Origin: JARROD01 sp037384225
Lineage (GTDB): Bacteria > Pseudomonadota > Gammaproteobacteria > Pseudomonadales > Cellvibrionaceae
NCBI GenBank assembly: GCA_037384225.1
Contig: JARROD010000295.1
Coordinates: forward strand, 1 to 5,636
DNA: 5,636 bases
Direction of reading: 5' to 3'
Made by a program: the position numbers and the translations under genes. The notes under the pieces were generated by a model. It worked only from the letters and a program-made list of their open reading frames with translations, ran no database searches and was not told the DNA's origin. This document shows positions 1-5,281 of the stretch, piece by piece. Each line of letters opens with the position of its first letter. The stretch's first letter is position 1.

Positions 1-233
1 GGAGCAAGCGCAAAATCAACCAGATCCAACGCTGGATAGACAATGGTGAAATTTTACCGATTGACCCCCAACATTTACTGTACATGATCTGGGCCACTAC
101 TCAGCATTACGCGGATTTCAACTATCAGATTAAACTACTGAACAACGGTAAAGAACTGAATAAAAAGCAGCGTGAATTGGCTTTGGAAAATGTCGTCGGC
201 ATTGTATTGCGCGGGGTTGGACTCAATCCCTGA
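1..233 (+). CDS. RutR-like TetR-family transcriptional regulator, C-terminal fragment
   Basis: The frame starting at base 3 is open from the window edge to a TGA at 231-233 and gives 76 residues; the N-terminal DNA-binding half lies outside the window. The segment around PIDPQHLLYMIWATTQHYAD closely resembles, from memory, the C-terminal ligand-binding and dimerisation domain of Escherichia coli RutR (PIDPQHL, then MIWA-TQHYADF). RutR is a cytoplasmic repressor/activator that senses uracil or thymine and controls pyrimidine catabolism and other targets. The ending (ENVVGIVLRGVGLNP) fits the last helix of that domain, so the protein ends at its normal place. No rut catabolic genes are visible here, so the ligand and targets are not established; it could be a RutR-like paralogue. 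It is probably transcribed independently of the haem protein gene that begins almost 800 bases downstream. Confidence 0.85.
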   Translation, partial: SKRKINQIQRWIDNGEILPIDPQHLLYMIWATTQHYADFNYQIKLLNNGKELNKKQRELALENVVGIVLRGVGLNP

Positions 234-604
234 CGAAAATAAACGGGATCACTCGAACGGGCATTGTCTGCCAGTCCGGCGAGGTGGGTTTAATATTTGA
301 GAACTGATATCAAACACAAGACGAGCCCTGCATCACAATATGTATGCCACCTCCTTAATGTCGATTGGTCACCCATTGCTGATTGATGTATTTAACACTT
401 TTAATTTTTAAGTACACCCAGCGATTGCGATACGCTATGAAAAGGCATTTTTCACAACCCAGATCTGTAGACATACGTCTCAAAAAACGAATAGTTGCAC
501 CAAAACAAAATTAAATTTCATTTTGCCGAATCGTTTTCCAGGCAAACAATCCACACTTGGCAACACAGTTAAAACGGAATCATAAATCTGCAAACAACGC
601 CAAA

Positions 605-628
605 AAAACACTATTTTTATAGTGTTTT
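605..628. repeat. Perfect AT-rich inverted repeat, 10-bp arms, possible weak terminator or operator
   Basis: The arms AAAACACTAT (605-614) and ATAGTGTTTT (619-628) are perfectly complementary around a TTTT loop. Only two of the ten pairs are G:C, so as RNA the hairpin is weak. The right arm ends in four T and the left arm begins in a run of A, so it could act as a poor bidirectional terminator; it could equally be a protein-binding palindrome. Symmetry is directly visible, function is not. Confidence 0.45.
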
Positions 629-756
629 ATTCAAAAACAAACAATCACTATAAACGCATTAAAATTATCAATTTAACCATCATCTTTTCCCAGTGGTAAT
701 ATTTTAAAATGAGTTCTCGGGTAATTTCATGTTTTCAAAAAAACAGGGATAAAAGC

Positions 757-771
757 TGGAAATTATTTCCA
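757..771. repeat. 15-bp palindrome TGGAAATTATTTCCA, possible operator
   Basis: The 7-bp arms TGGAAAT and ATTTCCA are perfectly symmetric around one central T. An odd-length palindrome of this size in an AT-rich non-coding stretch upstream of a gene fits a binding site for a dimeric regulator. I do not recognise it as the site of a named regulator, and I found no second copy in the upstream region of the paralogous gene. Confidence 0.3.
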
Positions 772-890
772 AGTTTGGTTGGCAAGTCACATAAAGGAAA
801 CATCATCTTGGATTATTATAGACACAATCAGATTCACCTAGGGAAACAAACCGTCAGTATCCAGCATACAGACAACTGTTTCCCGGGGAG

Positions 891-912
891 ATTAAGGGAG
901 GGGTCCCTTAAT
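891..912 (+). repeat. Perfect inverted repeat, 9-bp arms with GGGG loop, in the upstream region of the first di-haem gene
   Basis: ATTAAGGGA (891-899) and TCCCTTAAT (904-912) are exact reverse complements separated by GGGG. No T-run follows, so it is not a standard intrinsic terminator. It lies about 110 bases before the ATG at 1025 and could form a stable RNA hairpin in the leader or be an operator. The preceding TCCC at 881-884 could compete for the purine-rich arm. Confidence 0.45.
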
Positions 913-960
913 GTCTTAACGGTCTTCGACCATATATTTGGAGAATTTGTAGAATCTTAA

Positions 961-1000
961 GGTATTGGCCTGGTTATACCGTTGAATTTGTCCACGGTAT
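961..1000 (+). promoter_or_regulatory. Mutually exclusive short hairpins just before the ribosome binding site
   Basis: Three segments alternate: GGTAT (961-965), ATACC (976-980) and GGTAT (996-1000). The middle one can pair with either neighbour. Pairing with the third extends to a 7-bp stem, ATACCGT (976-982) with ACGGTAT (994-1000), and an 11-base loop; pairing with the first gives only 5 bp. The alternative stems end about 10 bases before the Shine-Dalgarno run at 1011-1018. The arrangement is visible; a regulatory role is inference, and stems this short could be chance. Confidence 0.25.
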
Positions 1001-1010
1001 CGTTACTTTT

Positions 1011-1024
1011 AAAAGGGGTAAATA
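1011..1024 (+). promoter_or_regulatory. Strong ribosome binding site of the first di-haem gene
   Basis: AAAAGGGG (1011-1018) lies six bases before ATG 1025 and decides that start. The context (TTA, T/A-rich, A-run, G-run, TAA-TAATG) is nearly the same as at the paralogous gene (3166-3192), so the two translation initiation regions appear to share ancestry. Confidence 0.7.
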
Positions 1025-2431
1025 ATGGTTCAGTTACGTGATTTTGTAGGCAAAAAAGCAAAGAAAAGCTTGCTGTCTTCGTTATGCCTGGGGTTTGGTA
1101 TTTTAACCCAGTTAAGTGCTCCCGCGCTCGCACAAGATGATGACCAGATCGCAAATGGTCAGTGGTTTGATTCAAATGCGGCCGATGAGCCTGAGATTAA
1201 TCGCAACCCAGAGTACCTGCTGACATTGAATCGGACTGATTTCGTCAACATACGGCTGGTAGCAGAACAAGTCGATGTCGAGCCTGTCGTTTTGATCATC
1301 AACCGCCAGGGGGGATTCACTATCGAAGGAAACACCAACGGCAATGTATCTGAATTCAATGGCTTTCTCCAGGAAGGTGAATATATTGTAATCGCCGCAA
1401 CAGAAAAACCCAATCAGGAGAGCAAGTTTACCATCTCCACTGACGAAGGTGACTTCGACGGGCTCCACGTAGAACACCGAACCGTTGATAGCCAAGGTGA
1501 AGAAGATGATTACTACGAAGAGATCGACCCCAATGATGAAAAACTGACACTGGATGACTGGCTGGATGAAAACGGTTTCAACGACCTCGGCGCACCCATT
1601 TTGATCGCAGGTTACTACAACGCCGGCGACCTGGGATTGGGACGAGATATGTTCTGTAATCAAGATGGCAGTCTGGTCGCCTGTTGTTCCTCCAACTACG
1701 GTACACCCGGGAAAGATGATGCTATCGAAGCCCTGCAGGCCCTTATCAACAAGGACGTACCGGCGGCAACGGTATGTATGGAAGCCAACCGCCGCAACAG
1801 AGACAACCCGGTTACCTTCTGGGTCTACAACGGAGCGGGTGAGCGCATAAACTTTCTGCAACTCGACAACCAGGAAGCCAAATCCGTACCCGGTGTGTGC
1901 CTGAACTGCCACGGCGGTGAATACGATGACGACGATATAACTGTCACAGGTGCTAGATTCCTGCCCTTCGACCTCGATACTTTCGAATTTGCCAGAGAGG
2001 ATTTCTCCGAAGCATCACAAAGCGAAATTTTCCGCGAACTAAACGCCATGGTCGCCCGTGTTGAAGAAGGAAATGATATTGCGGAATTCATCAATAATGT
2101 TTACGGCGGAGATGTCGAACGCCGCGGCGCGGTATGGAATAGAAACTACGTACCCGATGCCTGGAAAGATGCCGGTGAGTCCATGCAATACACCTATGTC
2201 GTCAAACCCTACTGCCGCAACTGCCACCTGGGTATAGACATCAGTCTGGAAAACCTCGGCCAGATAGATAAGGCAAACTTCGAAGACTTTATCTGCGGCT
2301 TCAACCCAGAAGCACCCATCATGCCCCACGCTGAGTTCACAGACGCCGAATTCTGGAATGATGAAACAGCAGTAAACTACGCCGTTTCAGATTATGACGA
2401 ATGCATGGAACACCGCTTCGGGTTGAGATAA
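1025..2431 (+). CDS. Secreted di-haem cytochrome c-like protein with N-terminal PPC-like domain
   Basis: The product has 468 residues. A Sec signal peptide is clear: basic start (K10, K11, K13, K14), hydrophobic core to about residue 32, and an APALA site predicting cleavage between A36 and Q37. Residues about 44-142 look like a PPC-type beta-sandwich (YLLTLNRTDFVNI, then FLQEGEYIVIAAT). A middle part follows with YYEEIDP, DDWLDENGF and DLGLGRDMFC. Two haem c motifs are present: C292-L-N-C295-H296 and C397-R-N-C400-H401. M433 in PIMPH is a good candidate distal ligand for the second haem. The non-haem cysteines C211, C220, C424 and C460 recur in the paralogue and may form disulfides; C221 and C251 do not recur. 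The protein should be exported and receive haem in the periplasm, with a likely role in electron transfer or redox sensing. Substrate and partners are unknown. ATG 1025 is chosen because of AAAAGGGG at 1011-1018. I do not recognise a named family for the whole architecture. Confidence 0.85.
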   Translation: MVQLRDFVGKKAKKSLLSSLCLGFGILTQLSAPALAQDDDQIANGQWFDSNAADEPEINRNPEYLLTLNRTDFVNIRLVAEQVDVEPVVLIINRQGGFTIEGNTNGNVSEFNGFLQEGEYIVIAATEKPNQESKFTISTDEGDFDGLHVEHRTVDSQGEEDDYYEEIDPNDEKLTLDDWLDENGFNDLGAPILIAGYYNAGDLGLGRDMFCNQDGSLVACCSSNYGTPGKDDAIEALQALINKDVPAATVCMEANRRNRDNPVTFWVYNGAGERINFLQLDNQEAKSVPGVCLNCHGGEYDDDDITVTGARFLPFDLDTFEFAREDFSEASQSEIFRELNAMVARVEEGNDIAEFINNVYGGDVERRGAVWNRNYVPDAWKDAGESMQYTYVVKPYCRNCHLGIDISLENLGQIDKANFEDFICGFNPEAPIMPHAEFTDAEFWNDETAVNYAVSDYDECMEHRFGLR

Positions 2432-2457
2432 TCGACGGCAAGCGTTCTCTTCAGCAA

Positions 2458-2491
2458 CACAAAAAAACCGGCTTCTGCCGGTTTTTTTGTG
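2458..2491. terminator. Strong bidirectional intrinsic terminator after the first di-haem gene
   Basis: A perfect 15-bp stem runs from 2458-2472 to 2477-2491 around the loop TTCT. The core CCGGC/GCCGG is flanked by seven A on the left and seven T on the right, so it gives a GC stem plus U-tract in either direction. It begins 27 bases after the TAA at 2429-2431 and indicates that the first gene forms its own transcription unit, separate from the second copy. Confidence 0.92.
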
Positions 2492-2629
2492 CCCTGCATA
2501 GTGATTATGGAACGGGCACGGAATAACTTCCCGTTTCTAAGAAATCGTTGACGCCAACTTCCACTTTTCCTGTCTTGCAAAAATGCCACCCAGATCGCAA
2601 CACCCAGTGAAACCCTCCGCACAATAACA

Positions 2630-2645
2630 GTGTTAAAGTTAACAC
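2630..2645. repeat. 16-bp perfect inverted repeat GTGTTAAAGTTAACAC, possible operator
   Basis: The arms GTGTTAA (2630-2636) and TTAACAC (2639-2645) are exact reverse complements around AG. The size and symmetry fit a dimeric regulator site. It lies about 545 bases before the second di-haem gene and about 140 bases after the terminator of the first, so if functional it may mark a promoter far upstream or one for an unseen transcript. I do not match it to a specific regulator. Confidence 0.35.
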
Positions 2646-3173
2646 GCAGACTCTGTGCCCGATTTACAACTTTACAAAATGATAATTAGTGTGAAATTTA
2701 ACTAAAAAATTCTATGAATTATTATCAAAAACATCGGCTGTTTGGCATTATTTTCTTTTCAAAAACAATACCATTTAAAGCGAGACGGGTTACTGGTTTG
2801 TTTGTTTATTAACTGATTTTGGCAAACATTTTCGCGAGCCGGCTAAACGACAAAGAACTTCTTAATAGTGCATAAAAATTTAACAACCTATAGATATTTT
2901 TGTTCAGAAAACAGACAAACAATGAAAAACAGTACAGACAGGGGAAGTGCTAATTAGTCGGATTGGGTATTTCATGCGCCCCCTTTACTCGTCTACCTCA
3001 CCACTATTTTTAGCGAGGATGGGAGTAATGGTTAGCACTTTTTTGAATTCAAGAAAAAACGTTTCTAATCCTCTTAACATATTGCAACACTTTAATTTAA
3101 AAAAAGCGCTCAATGCGGACATAAGCCGGACAATATCAGATTTTTATAATAAAACTGCGAACACCTTAGTATT

Positions 3174-3189
3174 AAAAAGGGGGTAATTA
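3174..3189 (+). promoter_or_regulatory. Strong ribosome binding site of the second di-haem gene
   Basis: AAAAAGGGGG (3174-3183) sits six bases before ATG 3190 and decides that start. It has the same spacing and surrounding bases as the site before the first paralogue, differing mainly by one extra A and one extra G. Confidence 0.7.
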
Positions 3190-5127
3190 ATGTTTCATCT
3201 CAATCATTCAACGAGATTCAATTCCAGGCGAAGCGGTTGCTTAACACTGTGCCTGGGCTTGATTTTCCTGACCCAAGCCGTTCACGCGCAACTCGTGCCC
3301 ACCGATGCGAGGGGTGTGATTTCCGGGAGTTTTAAAGGCACAGCCTGCGCCTTCGTGGCCGATCCCGATAGGGGCACACCTCGTACCATCACAAGCAACG
3401 AGCATGTGGCAAAGTTTGCCTGCGCTGAAGATGCAGACACCTTGACCCTTGAGCGCCAGGGCAACAAGCTTGTCGCCATCATCGACGGCACCGAATGCGC
3501 GCTCCAGTTTGATCGCAACCGGGGAACGCCCAGAACCCTGTCCTCCCGCGAACACGTGGCTAAGTTTGACTGCGCCAATGCCGGCGATGATCTTGTGTTT
3601 GAAGATAACCGAATTAACGCTGTCATCCGCGGCAGAACCTGCGGCTTGCAATTGGACTTTGACGCCGGCACCCCCGGCACCCTCGACGCAGCCGACCACG
3701 TCGCCAAATTCGACTGCCGCAACCGCGGCAGCACCCTGACTTTCACCGCCGCGGCCGAAGACAATACAGATAGTAGAGACGAAGCTGACAGTGCCGACGA
3801 TGATAATGATACCACCACTCCGTCAACGTCAAACCCCGAGGGCTTCGCCCAGGGCCGCTGGTACAACTCCTCAGGCACCGACATTGAAACAAACCGCAGC
3901 CCGGCTTATATATTGCGTTTGCGCAGGACGGATTTTGTCACCATCGATCTGGAGTCGAATGACGCCGACACCGTATTGGTTATTATCGACCGCGCGACCC
4001 AAAATTCCTTCGAAATCGACGGTGGCGGCAACGGCAACAATGCGCGCTTCCAAGGCTTTCTCGCCGAAGGGGAATACATTGTTGTAGCCACAACCGCTAA
4101 CGCACATACGACGGGCGCCTTTACCATCGCATCCGATGAAGGCACCCTCGACGGGCTCCATGCAGAGTCGCGCACCCGCGAATCTCAGGAGGAAGAACAA
4201 GACTATTACGAAGCCATTGACCCCAGGGATGACAAGCTGACCTTTAACGACTGGCTCGATGAAAACGGCTTCCTCGACCAGGGCGGAAATATTTTTGGCG
4301 AGTTGGAAGCCCGCTATTACAACAAAAACGACTTGGGCCTCGGTCGTGAGATGCACTGCCTGGAAGACCGCAACAAGGTAGCCTGCTATACCGTTAATTA
4401 CGGTGAACCGGTTAAAGACGATGGCCTCGAAGCGCTTGCCGCTGCCGTTGCCGCCACCGATCCAGTGGCAATCGTCGCCTTGGAATACGACGATGGAGAC
4501 AGCGATAACCCCATCAAATACTATGCCTTCAACGGCACCGGTGAGCGCGTGACCGAATTGGCTCTGGACAATGAGGAAGCCAAATCCGTGCCCGGCGTCT
4601 GCTTGAACTGTCATGGCGGTGAATATAACGATCGCGACCAGACCATTACCGGTTCCAGCTTCCTGCCCCTCGACCTGGAAGGCTTCGAGTTCGCCAGCGA
4701 AGACTTTTCCGAAGGCGCACAGAGCGAAGTATTCCGCGCGCTCAACGCACTGGTAAAAAGAACGAATCCGAACAGTGACGTAGCCCAACTGATCGACGGC
4801 TGGTACGACGGACAGGTGGAAAGACGGGGCGCGGTCTTTAACCGCAACTATGTGCCGGATGCCTGGAAAAATCAGGCTCTGCAGTACACCTATGTTGTAA
4901 AACCCTATTGTCGCACCTGCCACGTCGGCATTGGTATCAGCCTGGAAAATCTCGGCAGTGTTTCACCGAGTCTGTTTGAAGATTTCATCTGCGGCTATAT
5001 TCCCGGTGTGCCCATCATGCCCCATGGGGAAATGACCGATAGCCAATTATGGGATGACGAAGTCGCTATACGGATGGCGGTTAATAATGAGGACGATTGC
5101 CGGGACGCCCGCTTCGGGAATAACTAA
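3190..5127 (+). CDS. Secreted di-haem cytochrome c-like protein with N-terminal triple Cys/His repeat and PPC-like domain
   Basis: The product has 645 residues and is a paralogue of the gene at 1025-2431. The signal peptide ends at about A33 (AVHA then QLVP) and shares a CLG..(I/F)LTQ core with the first copy. Residues about 50-186 hold three repeats, each fitting C-x18-H-x5-C (C53/H72/C78, C103/H122/C128, C151/H170/C176) with GTP-R/G-T and HVAKF in every unit. An acidic, Thr/Ser-rich linker (about 189-218) leads to the shared part: PPC-like domain about 219-318, YYEAIDP, DWLDENGF, DLGLGREMHC, then haem motifs C471-L-N-C474-H475 and C574-R-T-C577-H578. M610 in PIMPH is a candidate distal ligand. 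Conserved non-haem Cys are C390, C399, C601 and C637. The exported protein probably transfers or senses electrons, and the repeats may be a binding or anchoring module (inference). It has its own leader and terminator. ATG 3190 is supported by AAAAAGGGGG at 3174-3183. Confidence 0.85.
   Translation: MFHLNHSTRFNSRRSGCLTLCLGLIFLTQAVHAQLVPTDARGVISGSFKGTACAFVADPDRGTPRTITSNEHVAKFACAEDADTLTLERQGNKLVAIIDGTECALQFDRNRGTPRTLSSREHVAKFDCANAGDDLVFEDNRINAVIRGRTCGLQLDFDAGTPGTLDAADHVAKFDCRNRGSTLTFTAAAEDNTDSRDEADSADDDNDTTTPSTSNPEGFAQGRWYNSSGTDIETNRSPAYILRLRRTDFVTIDLESNDADTVLVIIDRATQNSFEIDGGGNGNNARFQGFLAEGEYIVVATTANAHTTGAFTIASDEGTLDGLHAESRTRESQEEEQDYYEAIDPRDDKLTFNDWLDENGFLDQGGNIFGELEARYYNKNDLGLGREMHCLEDRNKVACYTVNYGEPVKDDGLEALAAAVAATDPVAIVALEYDDGDSDNPIKYYAFNGTGERVTELALDNEEAKSVPGVCLNCHGGEYNDRDQTITGSSFLPLDLEGFEFASEDFSEGAQSEVFRALNALVKRTNPNSDVAQLIDGWYDGQVERRGAVFNRNYVPDAWKNQALQYTYVVKPYCRTCHVGIGISLENLGSVSPSLFEDFICGYIPGVPIMPHGEMTDSQLWDDEVAIRMAVNNEDDCRDARFGNN
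3337..3750 (+). repeat. Three in-gene repeats encoding a C-x18-H-x5-C module
   Basis: The units begin near codons 50, 100 and 148 of the second di-haem protein, giving periods of 50 and 48 residues. Each encodes Cys, a GTP-x-T turn, and (E/D)HVAKF followed by a residue and Cys; the Cys-His and His-Cys spacings are identical in all three. DNA identity between units is modest while the key residues are kept, which points to an old duplication under protein-level constraint. The region is absent from the sister gene at 1025-2431. Confidence 0.8.
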
Positions 5128-5144
5128 TGTCAATGAAACACAAC

Positions 5145-5192
5145 ATTAAATAGAACCAAGTTTAAATAGAACCAAGATTAATTAGAAACAGC
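5145..5192 (+). repeat. Short tandem repeat, 16-bp unit, two near-identical copies plus a degenerate third
   Basis: ATTAAATAGAACCAAG (5145-5160) is followed directly by TTTAAATAGAACCAAG (5161-5176), differing at one base, then by a decayed copy beginning ATTAATTAGAAAC (5177-5192). It lies between the stop of the second di-haem gene and its terminator, so it would be in the 3' untranslated part of the mRNA. Slippage or a local duplication explains it; no function is evident. Confidence 0.75.
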
Positions 5193-5218
5193 GTCAACTA
5201 AGCACATACTGAAGCCTC

Positions 5219-5247
5219 AAGCCCGGTGTAAAAACCGGGCTTTTTTT
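5219..5247 (+). terminator. Intrinsic terminator after the second di-haem gene
   Basis: The stem AAGCCCGGT (5219-5227) pairs with ACCGGGCTT (5234-5242) around a six-base loop and runs into a T-tract (5241-5247). It lies about 90 bases after the stop at 5125-5127 and closes the transcription unit of the second paralogue before the lipoprotein gene. Confidence 0.92.
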
Positions 5248-5281
5248 ATTCATGTTTTGAATGCTAGCCGGATCCTTATAT

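Larger units (their letters stand above)
234..1024 (+). other. Long AT-rich intergenic region with several inverted repeats
   Basis: These 791 bases separate the RutR-like gene from the first di-haem gene. I see no convincing gene. The longest open frame (709-960, 83 codons) lacks a Shine-Dalgarno sequence, resembles nothing I know, and contains two perfect inverted repeats. There is no GC-rich stem plus T-run right after the RutR-like stop, so no standard terminator for that gene is evident. The region holds perfect inverted repeats at 605-628, 757-771 and 891-912, a GGTAT/ATACC/GGTAT arrangement at 961-1000, and a strong ribosome binding site at 1011-1018. I could not place a promoter with confidence. 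The length and number of symmetric elements suggest a regulated promoter or a long 5' leader for the downstream gene (inference). Confidence 0.6.
2492..3189 (+). other. AT-rich intergenic region upstream of the second di-haem gene
   Basis: About 700 bases separate the first terminator from the second paralogue. No gene is convincing. A GTG-initiated frame at 2947-3186 (79 codons; an internal ATG at 3028 would give 52) ends three bases before the ATG at 3190, but its content is Lys/Asn/Ser-rich and resembles nothing I know. The region holds a perfect inverted repeat at 2630-2645 and, nearer the gene, short blocks also found in the same order upstream of the first paralogue: ACAAACAAT (2915-2923), AGTGCTAAT (2946-2954) and GGGTATTTCATG (2965-2976). 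The promoter is probably in the AT-rich part before about 2920, but I cannot name its boxes with confidence. Confidence 0.55.

Noticed and set aside
234..300. Possible terminator after the RutR-like gene
   Set aside because: Only a 3-bp GCC/GGC stem without a T-run is present.
709..960. Open frame of 83 codons on the + strand before the first di-haem gene
   Set aside because: No Shine-Dalgarno, no recognisable motif, and it runs across two perfect inverted repeats; better explained as leader or promoter DNA.
1073..1087. Possible lipobox at Cys21 of the first di-haem protein
   Set aside because: The residues before Cys21 (S-S-L) do not fit a lipobox, and a good signal peptidase I site (APALA) follows.
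1172..1912. Long minus-strand open frame opposite the first di-haem gene
   Set aside because: It lies wholly opposite a gene with a signal peptide, haem motifs and a conserved paralogue. A similar antisense frame opposite the second copy follows from shared codon structure.
2392..2622. Minus-strand open frame across the end of the first di-haem gene
   Set aside because: It would have to be read through the strong bidirectional terminator at 2458-2491 and resembles no protein I know.
2819..2835. Sigma-54-like TTGGCA...TTCGC element
   Set aside because: The spacing between GG and GC is 11 bases, not the required 10, and the -12 part is a poor match.
3871..4923. 350-codon minus-strand open frame opposite the second di-haem gene
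   Set aside because: It is antisense to the most conserved part of the sense protein; no ribosome binding site or known domain, and the sense frame fully explains the conservation.
5145..5192. Possible CRISPR-like array
   Set aside because: Units abut directly with no spacers, are only 16 bases long, and number fewer than three good copies.
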